Below are positions 25,706-35,722 of a DNA stretch of 64,000 bases, piece by piece. Each line of letters starts with the position of its first letter. Position 1 is the first letter of the stretch. Both the position numbers and the translations under genes were made by a program. The stretch comes from Sycobia sp. Sy_11 (lineage: Eukaryota > Arthropoda > Insecta > Hymenoptera > Epichrysomallidae), in the NCBI GenBank assembly GCA_018907035.1, contig JACCIC010000053.1, forward strand, positions 757,501 to 821,500, given 5' to 3'. A model generated the notes under the pieces. The model was not told the DNA's origin. It made no database searches and saw nothing but the letters and a program-made list of their open reading frames with translations.

Positions 25706-27894
25706 GTATATATATGTATTTGTATATGTATATGTATATAAATATTATAAATTAAAAAAAAATAATTCAATCGTTTTCATCCTTTACGTAAATACCACAC
25801 GAGCACAGTCCAAATAAGTATTATACTAATAATGTTAGTGCACGTACCTGAAGAAGGTATGATGTTCTACACAGGTTTTCCAGAGTTTCTTCGCTGCTCT
25901 GTGAGTGGACAGTTTGAAACCGATTGTCGATTCAAATTGTTCGAATTCAGCGGGTCTGATGTTAATGAAGAAATTGTGCATTTTGAACGATATTTTGAGA
26001 ATCTTGGGCCAGGCGAACCTGTTGATCCTCAGTCTGTCCCTGTAAACAAACAAGCCCGTCGAGCAAACGCCGAGCGTAATGTCAACGCCTTCGGAATCTT
26101 TCGCCGGATGAAGATCGATCCCGTACATCGACAATTTCTTTGCATTCTCCAGGTAATGCAATTCGGCTTCCGCGGGTGTTTGGCCTCTTTAAGACGAAGA
26201 AAATGAAATTCTAATTTTTATCGAGTTTTTCATTACTGTAACTAATAATTTCAGAGCCCATCCTCGTCATTCAAATCTTCCAACGAAATAAAATCGACAA
26301 AAGAACTCACCTGTGCGTTTTGTGAAGGTCCATCACCTTCTGCACCAACTCCTGGGTCTGATTAGGCGCGAATTTGAAGTCCTTCAAGTACTTGTTCCCG
26401 TGCTCCTCCGCATCGTAATCGCCGACTTCCGACTGCACTAAATAAGAGCCGAGGAGGGCGTGTGTAACGAACGAGCAGGGCAATCGGCCTGTGATTATGT
26501 CGTTTCGAATTTGCAGGCACAAATAATAGCGCGTTATGTCCTCCTGTAATTGCGTTGGTTCGGGCGGATAAAATTTAACTTCAAACGTGAATTTCCAAGG
26601 TTCGTCTAAATTGAAAACAAGTTTTACAGGAATAGTTCAATAAATATATATTAATTTAGTATTAATAAACCATGAGCAAGGAAGATAATCTAAATGCTTT
26701 CTTTAAAATGTACGAAAGAATTTAGCAGTGCAGTTCTCCGTAAAATAGAAAAATTTCTATATAGAATGAAATCAAAAATTAAAATTCAAACTAGCTACTG
26801 AGCTTATCAATAATAGAACACTTGTTAGGTTGACTTAATCATAGACTTAAAGTGATAAACTAGTTCTAATACGATATTTATGCTATGAATTAATGAATTT
26901 CATCTGTGAAAAAGGAAAGATCAAAACTTCTTTTTGAAATGAAAGCTGGGCAATTAACTTCTTATGCATTTGAAAACTTTCCGCTTTCGTTAATGAGAAA
27001 TGTTTCCCAAAAAATTGAATAAATTAAATACATACGTTTCAGGTACTTAAAAATTCGTTTATCCAGATCCAGCCAATTCCTACGATCCTTTTTATTTTCG
27101 TAAATTAGACCAAAATAATCCTTTTCGCATAAATTTAAACTGTCGCAGACTCGATCCAGAAGCTCGCTTCCTTTTGCTTTCCTCTACAAGTGAAAACGAA
27201 CATGAATGCAACAATTTATATAGTAATTTTATGTTTTAATTGATCAAAACACATATGTTTCTTAAACTTCATATAAAAATTTAAATTTTATAAATTACAT
27301 TATTGAGTACTGATTTTTCTGATTAATTCAAATTCATTACTGAAGTTTCAAGGCTTCAAGCTTTCAAGATTTGTTATTTTATTATTCACAATTAGTACTT
27401 TTCTTTAATAAAATTAGTCAGAGATTTTTTTTAATCATAACTTCTACTGATTTGAAGAAAGAACAAGATTTCATGTTAATAAGTTTTAATGTAATTTCTA
27501 TGTTCAAATTTTTGTTGAATGCAGTGAATTAAAAGGTGTCTTTGACGAAACAGTATATCGAATTGAATATAAAAGTCTCTTTAATAAAAACCTGACTGAA
27601 TCAACGAATATCTCTATAGATCCTGTAACAGTAACGGCGAAAGCTCGAATATGTAATCATTCAAACGGTTTAATAAACTCGCTACTCGATACTTCGATTG
27701 GCTTTGGCTTAATTTCCGCTTTAATCGCCGAAATGGCTTACCTCGATATTGAACTGGTTGACCGTGCCGTCCAAGAGTGTGACCGTAGCGAGGACCAATT
27801 TGCCCCCGCCAAGAGGACTCTTGCTCGGCGATCTGGCTTCGTTCTCCGTCGCGGTTTCTATTGAGTCAATGCTCGACTGCCGTTGTTCCGGCAT
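24412..27894 (-). CDS. cora: coracle / protein 4.1 homologue, N-terminal and FERM part
   Basis: Membrane-cytoskeleton scaffold of the protein 4.1 family. In insects coracle binds Neurexin IV at septate junctions and links membrane proteins to the cortex. Coding exons, in order on the minus strand: 27894-27742, 27183-27036, 26605-26311, 26186-25848, 25515-25343 (or -25339), 25210-25103 (or from 25199) and 24492-24412. All have GT-AG borders, and the first five join in frame with phases 0, 1, 2 and 2. The order is N-terminal tail, FERM F1 (about residues 30-100), F2 (helical, containing [20 protein letters not shown]), F3 (PH-like, ending near [16 protein letters not shown]) and a basic, Ser-rich FERM-adjacent segment containing [10 protein letters not shown]. 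These are family-diagnostic blocks. The start is the first Met after an acceptor at 27912-27913 and precedes a short acidic tail typical of insect coracle. The spectrin-actin-like and C-terminal domains are not seen here, so the gene is incomplete. Confidence 0.93.
25103..25210 (-). CDS. cora: cora exon 6 (variable linker)
   Basis: Between the acceptor TTAGTTTTAG and the donor GAGAAG|GTAATG, only one frame is open. It reads [20 protein letters not shown] and ends KQQKEK in phase 0. Starting at 25210 gives 36 codons in phase 0. Starting at the internal acceptor CGAAG, at 25199, gives phase 2 and joins exon 5 in frame through its second donor. The KEK end joined to LARKTST of the next exon resembles the KEKVARKSST stretch that I recall after the FERM-adjacent region of Drosophila coracle. 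Confidence 0.65.
25343..25515 (-). CDS. cora: cora exon 5, FERM-adjacent region
   Basis: Follows the acceptor ATATTTTTCAG. Reads F-M-S-P-E-L then a basic stretch with [23 protein letters not shown] and SSNMDS: the FERM-adjacent region, rich in Arg and Ser and a typical phosphorylation target in 4.1 proteins. The strongest donor, A|GTGAGT at 25342, leaves phase 1. A second donor four bases later, GA|GTAATT at 25338, leaves phase 2 and is the only one that fits the next recognised exon. Reading through gives MDSE and a stop. Confidence 0.88.
25615..25690. repeat. (TA)n microsatellite in cora intron
   Basis: About 76 bp of TA with TATG interruptions, between cora exons 4 and 5. Confidence 0.95.
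25848..26186 (-). CDS. cora: cora exon 4, FERM F2/F3
   Basis: A 339-nt exon. It starts with the [16 protein letters not shown] helix that closes F2 and continues through the F3 PH-like lobe ([34 protein letters not shown], then [16 protein letters not shown]). The F3 segment is the part that binds glycophorin C/Neurexin-type tails in this family. Donor TTCAG|GTACGTG, phase 2. Confidence 0.95.
26311..26605 (-). CDS. cora: cora exon 3, FERM F1/F2
   Basis: A 295-nt exon after the acceptor TTTCAATTTAG. It encodes the [10 protein letters not shown] motif at the F1/F2 junction, the [16 protein letters not shown] helix and the [19 protein letters not shown] core of F2, and ends at the VMDLHKTH linker. 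The donor CACAG|GTGAGTT is strong and phase 2. Confidence 0.94.
27036..27183 (-). CDS. cora: cora exon 2, rest of FERM F1 lobe
   Basis: A 148-nt exon after the acceptor CACTTGTAG. It reads [18 protein letters not shown], then [10 protein letters not shown], then the WLDLDKRI block that is nearly invariant in 4.1-type FERM proteins. The donor is AAAC|GTATGT, phase 1. Confidence 0.93.
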
Positions 27895-27911
27895 TTTCGA
27901 CTGCTTTACCG
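27742..27911 (-). CDS. cora: cora first coding exon
   Basis: The minus-strand acceptor (pyrimidine-rich tract ending TTTTTCAG) precedes CGGTAAAGCAGTCGAAA and then ATG at 27894-27892. Fifty-one codons follow, starting [13 protein letters not shown] and ending in the first beta strand of FERM F1 ([19 protein letters not shown]), and the exon closes on GAG|GTAAGCC in phase 0. Because an acceptor sits 17 nt before the ATG, at least one upstream non-coding exon must exist and the promoter lies farther right. Confidence 0.92.
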
Positions 27912-28677
27912 CTGAAAAATAGGGAAAAAATTAATAAAATACTTTTTCGAATTTATTCGTGTACATTCTTTTAAATCGATAAAAAAAAAACAAAAAACAA
28001 AATGTATTATTGGATATTGTTCGATTTCTCATTCTTTCAAGAATCGATGAAGCGATGGTTTTTCGATGACAAGGCGAGTTCCTAATACATAGGACGTTGT
28101 ACGGGAACAAACTATATGTAGCTTTCAATTTTTAACATGAAACTTCACTGATAAAAATAATTTTTTCCAATAACCGCGACCACTTTAAAAGTCGGACTAA
28201 CATTTATATGAATTTTTTTTCTACCTAGTCTTTATGTATCACAGAAAAAAAAAACAATTCTCTAAGATATGAACGATTTTCTCTGGCGTAAATGAGCGAC
28301 TGTATTACTCATCTTTCATTACGCATACACTGACATATTTTTTTTTACAACAATTAAATCGCTGATCAGATGCTAAATAAATTTTCATAGTTGCCGGATG
28401 AGTAAATATTCGTCCTAGATCTTCAATCAAGCATAGTTCCTACAAACTATACAATTCAATTTATTCAGAATATTTCTTTCCTTATATTGTGTATTTATAC
28501 ATAATGAAAACGAAGCGGAAAATTAAACTTCTTGCATTAACAATGCCAAAGAATGCTGCTCAGATACTGGGCCAATCCTTGTCCAACCGAAATAGGAAAA
28601 TCGGCGAAGTACAGTTTGAACAGATCGTCGTAAGCGACAAAGTAGGCACGCCGAATCGAGAACTTCCTTTTATTATA

Positions 28678-28713
<36 letters not shown>

Positions 28714-28795
28714 TAAAAAAGTAAGGCGTTAAAAGTTCTCGTAATATACAAATAAAAGGAGACGCCTGGGCTACATTTCCCACCCGGTTAGAACA

Positions 28796-29137
28796 ATGAT
28801 ATTTTTGGTGGAACATAAAAGATCAAATAGACGGCGCACTCGATGGCGCGTCGCGCGCCAAGCGAAGAAAGTGAAGCCGAACACGTTTCGACACACGGGC
28901 GACGTTATCGCGTATTTATTATCGAGCCGAGCCGCCGAAAGTCAACTGTCACACGGGCGCGTGTCGAAATTCACTGTTTCACCATGTATACGCGCCTCCG
29001 GCCGCCGGAAAAGCCGGCTTTCGAAGCTGGTCCGCGTACTCATAGGCGCCATACGAAAGTTGTTACATGTCACTTTCTTGCCGAGCCGCCCGAAAAGTGT
29101 ACACCGAGCTCTGAGTACCAGAGGAGATTGATTTCCG

Positions 29138-29141
<4 letters not shown>
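28796..29141. other. CpG-rich patch upstream of cora
   Basis: About 345 bp rich in CG dinucleotides inside AT-rich sequence. It contains two partly similar segments around 28887-28911 and 28949-28973 (CACACGGGCG with TCGAAA nearby). It lies 0.9 kb upstream of the first coding exon of cora. Both strands have open frames, but neither looks like a known protein. It could be a regulatory island or an old insertion. Confidence 0.3.
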
Positions 29142-29169
<28 letters not shown>

Positions 29170-32100
29170 CCTTTGGAATGGAAGATAATCGGTAGCCGTG
29201 TCGAATGTCGGTACAGCAATTGCGAGTGTGCAATATCCAGAAAATGGTATAGATAAATTGCCATTGAGAATTTTATTGTTGATAGACCGTGGAAATGAGT
29301 ATGAATTTAGATTCGAATGAAATTAAAAAGTCGTATATCGTTAAAATTGTTCTCCCATTGCTTGATTTTGCAAAATACAGAAATATTTACTATAATTTGC
29401 AATCTTAAAAATACCATAGACATAGATTAGAGAATTAAAGTTCGATCGTACAGTTTACATAATAACTCTGATTGCGCTAACAATTATTGAGCATAAAAGA
29501 AAAAGTTTCATTTCCATGCCGAAGCCATTTCTTATTGATGTACCTAGTGTAATATTTATTGAATTGAAAAAAATTGTTTGAAATCGTCAAAAAGCAAAAA
29601 AAAAGACGATTTAACAGATTCTCTTTCTTTTTGGTTTGTAATCAGTTGCACAGAACCATAATCTTTGATTCATAAAACAACAATGTCAGATCTAAGAAAA
29701 ATCAATTGTCATTATCGGTTTGAGAAGAACGTTAACTGATCGTGAAACTGCAGGACTGAATGAAGCTCGAAATTATTGTGCTAGAAGTGGGATAAATGAA
29801 GAAATCATTGTCAGACAGATGATTAATATATTAAAAGAATGCTCCTCGTCACAAAGAAGTTGTCTATATCAAAAAATACGCGCGCGCGCGCGTGTGTATG
29901 TGTGTATTCTTGATGAAACTGAAATTAATTAAAATCGAATTAAATTTTCAGTAATTCTTACGGTGCTTCTTAATTCGTAGATTTTAAGATTGAGGCAACT
30001 AGTAAACTTTCGTTTATTAGACGTAAATGATGAAATAATGAAGCTAGCGTTTTTTTTCTTTTCAGTCTATCGTTTTTCTTAATATTTTTTCTTATTATTT
30101 GAAATTTGTATAATTCAACAACGTTTTGGTAGAAAAGTTGCTGAATTAAAGAAATTTAAAATAAATGAAGAAGATAAAAATAAAAAGTTTCCGACAGACA
30201 GCAGAAACCAATAGTTTCATTATTTCATTAAATTTTTATAAAAATCTGCACAATGTATCGTTTACGTCTTAATCTGTATTAAATTTTTTTTGAAAGATAA
30301 CATCATTAAATTCAGCATCCGAAGTTGATTGAAAATTTTTTTTCAAAACTGCTTTAATTTATATTAGATTGTAGTGATGTTGATAATTAGTAATTAATTC
30401 TAAGAATTCCGTAAGGAATACATAAAAAAATTAGTATTAAAAAAATTATTCGGATTTTTTAACATATAATAATAATAAGTATTCCAATGACTGTAATAGT
30501 CTCTAATAGTTCTTTAAACATTTATAAATATTTATTTTAATTGTATAATCAAATTTTCGTTCCATTTTCCTATTTTTTATCCTCTATTTTCATATATCTG
30601 AATTCAATTCTCAAATGATTAATAATGTCAAATAATTTATTAATTATATAAGATATCTTATTTTTGGATAAATATTTTGGAGCCAACTCCAATAGTTTCC
30701 AAAATTCAAAATTTTAGGGCTTAGAGTGGGTGAACTGATGGCGATTTTAAAAATGTCGTCGAGATCAAGAACCGAGGCCACTTGAGATCAACTTTTTCTG
30801 TTATTTTTTTCAAATTTAAAATTCTACTTATTAACCTAAAAATATTAGGTAAAAATGGCCAATGTACTTTTATTAAAAAATTTTCAATTTAATAACTATT
30901 GTCAATTGAATATATTCGTGCTAATCTGTATATATATTAGATATCGGAGATCCGATCGACCAAAATGATTGATCTACATCTGCAATCTGACTTGAACGGC
31001 ACATGATATAATTACAGTTGATAATAACAAAAAAAACTACGCATTTCCGGGCATATATAGATATACGCTCAATTTTCTTTATGTAATATTTTGCACTTTT
31101 CCGCAATCTGGAATCAGCAATAAAAACGATTCGAGAAAGCAAAATTGATTTTGAAATAACCTTCATTCTTGGTCTCAAGGTCAAAATTCAGGTCACTGCG
31201 TTACTATAAAAGCATTAGTGGTTATGAATAAGTTACTTATGTTTATCTTTTTATATACTAACGATTCTTAAGAACTTTTAATATTTTTTAAATAGAGATC
31301 GGGGTAGCATGAAGATCTGAACATTTCACGTAAAGATACTTCAAGAAAACTATTGGTATACATCTTTTTTCCTATCCATTTACTATGTAAACAATTCACA
31401 ACCTAATCCTTTGGGAAATTCTAAAATTCATTATACAGTAAATTTATTTTATAGTTAATACTAACCATAATTTAAAAAAAAAAAAAAAAAAAAAAACCGT
31501 AGAACCGTTGAAAATGTTTTATTGGTTCGCTTAAAATCAGTCGACGTAAGTGGAATTATTCGGTTCGCCTGAATTATCGTTACATCATACGATCCGCGAT
31601 CTGATGACACAATTATAATTGACGCTCGTAAATACGATTTTTAATCGTTCGCATATAAGTCGACGCGCAAGAGCCGCTCATTTGTACAAGATCGGCATCG
31701 GGCATTGTTTGTAAACTGAGAATGAGGAGACCGCAGAAACACTTTTTGGTGACTAATATCTGGCCCGAGCCTAGCGATGTGACTCGCGATCGCCTCCAAT
31801 AACATAACCTTGAAAGAGTCTTCGCTCCAATTTTCCACGATATAAAGAAAAAAAGAAGAAGAAAAAAAACCGGAGCTACACAAAGACGGATAATTATCTA
31901 GGTAACGCGGGTATAAAATCGTCCGAGCGCCAATTGACAATAACTACTTGAAGCGTCAATCCTTTGCCCGAGTATGGTGTCAAAGTAGGAACTTTCATAG
32001 GCTGAGAAAAAAATTACAAAGAACATCACGATACAAAAAATTACATTAAAAAAAAAAATTTATAAACGACAATTTGAAAATTCATGCGTCTTTACGCCTA

Positions 32101-32746
32101 ATCCATTAAAATCTATTGGAAACTATGTTAATTTTTTCAGATTTTTTACCGTCTACGATAAAATTGCTTAACGGTATTGTAATTTTTACCAGAAACTTTT
32201 TTCCACCGTGTATAAAACGAAAGAATTTCCGCTACGGCTATAGTACACTCGTAACATAATTTGAGGAAAAAGCCACGAAACGCATACTTTTTTTATTTTT
32301 TTTTTTTATAATAATAAAGTGCCATACGTTTGGTAGAAGAGGGCGTCTTAACACTTTTAATAAATAGGGCTCGTTCTCGAGATAAGCCAGAGATGTCGAT
32401 CGATCGGGAGCAAAATCCCATTACCCATATGTCGTACCTTCTCCTTTCCTAGTTACAATTAAGCGTGCTTGCAATTTTCCGTCTCGTAAATATCGTATTC
32501 GAAAGTATTTAAATGCAAGTGCACGCGTACCGATGGGTTGTTTACGCAAGTTCATTTTTTTAACTGTGATTTTCCATATCCTCAGACTAGTCGCGTTTCG
32601 CCCTACCGTAGATTTGACCATATAAGAACTAAATCAAACGGCTCTTGACGCCTCCTTTGTCATCAGATACCCACATAATGGTAATTTTACAACGATTTGT
32701 TGTTCACGGCGCATCACGCGGCAGTGCATATAGATACTATGGTTTT

Positions 32747-32750
<4 letters not shown>
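29142..32750. other. presumed cora 5' intron or upstream DNA
   Basis: Begins with a (CA)n at 29142-29168. The rest is AT-rich with no convincing gene. A slightly GC-richer segment at 31550-31960 has a minus-strand open frame without a recognisable domain. Confidence 0.5.
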
Positions 32751-32796
<46 letters not shown>

Positions 32797-32803
32797 AACT
32801 CAC

Positions 32804-32900
32804 CTCGCGGCCTGCCCCCCCTAGAGCGCTGACTCGACCGGATCCACGGCTTTCTCCCCGCGCTCAGCACTTCTCTCTTCTCCTGGCGTTCGCCGCTCTG
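32804..32900 (-). other. possible 5' non-coding first exon of cora
   Basis: On the minus strand a GC-rich stretch ends in the strong donor GCGAG|GTGAGTTTGT at 32803, followed at once by a 43-bp (TA)n tract. It is 4.9 kb upstream of the acceptor that precedes the cora ATG, on the same strand, and has no convincing coding frame. An upstream exon is required by the cora gene structure, and this is the best candidate I see. The 5' limit is not defined. Confidence 0.35.
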
Positions 32901-33233
32901 TAACGACGAGCGATCCGATCCGGGATTCTCTATAAAGTACGAGGCACGCGCACTGTGGTATTAATGACGCGCACCACGCGTCCCCCCGACGGAACGACTT
33001 TTCGACTGGTCCCGGGAGGTTTTTGCTTTTATATATATATATATAGAAAAGAAAAAGTACGTAATATACGTAGGAGCACGGGTCGTCCTTTCTTTTTTCT
33101 TCCCCCCTCCCCCCCTCTTTCTTTCCCTTTGTCACGGGAACTCGATCCTGCTGCCGCAGCCGCTATGCGCTCGATCCACGCCGCGCGCGTACTATGCGCG
33201 TTCGTATTTGTGCATATGTATATGTGTGTGCGG

Positions 33234-33282
33234 CGGAGATGCGCGCCACGCGAGAGAATGCCAGAGACTGCGGGCAGGACAC
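33234..33282. repeat. 49-bp GC-rich motif, copy 2
   Basis: Second copy of the motif at 18555-18603, in the same orientation, followed about 0.46 kb later by the second shared motif (CGGTAAG, then CGCGTACGCGG and CCGTATG). It lies just upstream of the candidate cora first exon, so a regulatory role is possible. Confidence 0.6.
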
Positions 33283-33487
33283 ACCTGTGGAGGTGTATTA
33301 TAGGTGTGCGGGCTGGTATGCGAGAGTCACGAACGACCTCGGCGCGACTGCAGCGTCGTGAATGTGTATTATACATAAAGGGGGACTCGGGCCGATGTCC
33401 GGCTGCCTCTCTCTCTCTCTCGCTATCGACGCGCGCCGCTCCGTGTAGATGCCCCAGCGTACACTACGCCATAACATAAGTATATAA

Positions 33488-33543
<56 letters not shown>

Positions 33544-33849
33544 AAGCATGAAACATCGTAAGAAACCGGGTCGGGCGCGTCGCGTCCTGCCTTCGCGTAT
33601 ACGCTAATGGACGCATTATATACGGACAAAGGAGAAGTGAGATCCCACGAGAGTTCGGTACCGATCGCGCCTCGATCCCGTCCGCGGTTCACCGTTCGTC
33701 GGTAAGAGGCGGGGTTGAAGTACGCGGCGTCGCGCGTACGCGGGCCGTATGGTACACACGATTGAATTCCGTCATTCTGCATACCGCGCCTGCTCCTCGT
33801 GATATTTAATCCGAGCGAAGCGCGCCGCTTCCTTGCCCTTCGGTTTTTA

Positions 33850-33901
<52 letters not shown>

Positions 33902-34060
33902 CGCTTATACCGAAATCTCGCCTCGGATGGTTCGAGAATAATTTCAACGCTTAGAAAATCACCAAAACCAGAGCAAAAGTAGCCAATCTTAATGGGTTTC
34001 GTAAAATACATTAATAAACATTTTGATCGGTATTACAGACTTTATACAGTAATATATCAT

Positions 34061-34375
34061 GCTAATATAATGACAGTCACACTGTCCTTGTTTACAATCA
34101 TCCTCGTAGAATCTGAAATGGAAATTATTACCAAAAAAAAAAAAAACAAAAAAAAATAATTTGCGTAGTGGGGAGATTGTATATTCAAATTACTAAAGTT
34201 TTAGTTTAGTGGAGATAGGGGTATATAAAGTAGAATATTAGAATATAGAGAAATTTATTAATTTAAAAAAAAAATTAAATTTAAATTAAAAATTAAAAAA
34301 TTTTAAATAAATTAAAATAATCTATATTCTACGTTAGTAATGGACAATCTGACTGTCCCGGTGGCCGTAAAATTG
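34061..34375. mobile_element. small inverted-repeat element next to the Penelope relic
   Basis: GACAGTCACACTGTCC (34072-34087) is repeated inverted near 34342-34357 (as GGACAATCTGACTGTC), which brackets about 310 bp of AT-rich DNA. The left 60 bp also match 21181-21240 in inverse orientation, so this is a dispersed family. Confidence 0.45.
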
Positions 34376-34559
34376 AAATCCACCTTTAATTTCCGACGTT
34401 CCGAACCGCTCCGGTTCATCTCCAAGTAATAAACTAAAATAGAAACCTAGCATGCTGCTATATATACTCCATTACCACCTCTAAATTAATTAGCATAGAG
34501 ATTAAATTGGACAACCCCCATCCGTCTTTATTAATGTAAAATTATGTATGAAAAAAAAT

Positions 34560-34990
34560 TTTGTTCCACATTTAAAATCAAGCGTGGAATCAAGGTGGGG
34601 GTTCAATAAATATTCTCTATCTCGCTAACCTGAACAGGAAATTTACGTTATGCGATTTTTTTCAAACTTTCAAGAGTTGTTCATTTATGTCTACTTTCGA
34701 TACCTTGTTCTAAAATATTTTCACATTTTCAAAGTCGAAAGAATGTAACAAATCTGAGCTATGCACCTTTAGCATGGATGTACTATTGGTAATTCGTAAA
34801 CTATATTGGTGTTCGTAGATTCTTCGTTTTAAGTCTCTGCCCGTTTGTCCAATGTAATGTTTCTTACAATCTTTATATTGTTTCTTGTACACTACTTCTT
34901 CTTTATACAGTACTTCTGATCATAAACATTTATCATCTTTATCTTGACAATTATTATGTAAGTTTCTAATATCATTATTATTTTTGAAGT
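34560..34990 (-). pseudogene. Penelope-like retroelement, GIY-YIG endonuclease remnant
   Basis: On the minus strand a frame reads YKDCKKHYIGQTGRDLKRRI followed by YEHQYS and, about 35 residues on, LLHSFDFENVKIF. This is the GIY-YIG core (GIY-type region, YIGQTGR, the Arg/His helix) with the C-terminal block seen in Penelope-like elements. It is preceded by a C-x2-C-like motif region. An in-frame TGA breaks it near 34,920, and further stops occur downstream of 34710. It is a dead fragment; no reverse transcriptase domain was seen. Confidence 0.75.
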
Positions 34991-35162
34991 AAATTTAAAT
35001 ATTCTGTTTTTTAAATTACCTCTGATTTATTCTTATAAATCTTTTACATTTAAGTTTTCATAAAATAAAACTAGAGATTCTGGGAACAAAATCAATCTAA
35101 GTTTAATGGTTGAATTTTTGAGACAAAAACCTTTTGGAAATCAAAGCGATCATAACACATGG

Positions 35163-35165
<3 letters not shown>

Positions 35166-35215
<50 letters not shown>
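35166..35215. repeat. (TA)n microsatellite, last long array in the window
   Basis: About 50 bp of TA. No dinucleotide array longer than about 25 bp occurs to its right. Confidence 0.95.
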
Positions 35216-35218
<3 letters not shown>

Positions 35219-35658
35219 TATTAATTAGCTATTATAGAAACTGAAAATCCAAATAAAAAATTCAGTAGTAAAGGTACAATCTGGAAACTTTCGCTCGATA
35301 CTTTTCATGATACACCATGCCGATTATTTGAAGGAGATATTTAATTATCCCAGTTAGAAATCGAAGTATTCTCATGATTTAAGATTAAATACGATAATTA
35401 TGTAAAACAGAAATAATATAGATAAGGCTTGAAAAAAAAAATCAAACGGAATTGAAAATGAATTAAGAAGGTTATTACGGATCGTATTTTCCCTTACCGA
35501 TTTTATTACGGATATTTTATTACGGATCGTAAATGTAATGATGTATTTAAATCTCTTTTATGGTGTGGTGATCATCACAGAGCATCACAAAGAAGTTTTG
35601 TTTTTAAATAGACGTACAATTACCATTATGGCAATAGAATGGATTATATAATTCATCT

Positions 35659-35722
35659 TGTTTTGTCTATTGTCTTGTGTTGAAATTCAAGATAACACTA
35701 AGACAATACCAAAACAAAACAA
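35659..35722. repeat. 64-bp imperfect hairpin
   Basis: GTTTTGTCTATTGTCTTGTG pairs with the inverted copy CACTAAGACAATACCAAAAC a few bases later. Similar GTCTTGG/CCAAGAC-rich palindromic sequence occurs at 36545-36610 and in the foldback element at 39912-40167, hinting at one family. Confidence 0.4.

Larger units (their letters stand above)
32751..33900. repeat. (TA)n microsatellites in GC-rich block upstream of cora
   Basis: TA arrays at 32751-32793, 33486-33540 and 33851-33900, set in GC-rich DNA that also holds the motif pair shared with 18.5-19.2 kb. Confidence 0.93.

Noticed and set aside
28489..28716. 75-codon plus-strand and similar minus-strand open frames
   Set aside because: Both strands look equally protein-like, no domain is recognisable, and a (TA)n array forms one end.
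29720..29932. 70-codon plus-strand open frame
   Set aside because: No family resemblance; it ends in a (CG)n(TG)n tract and has no conserved start context.
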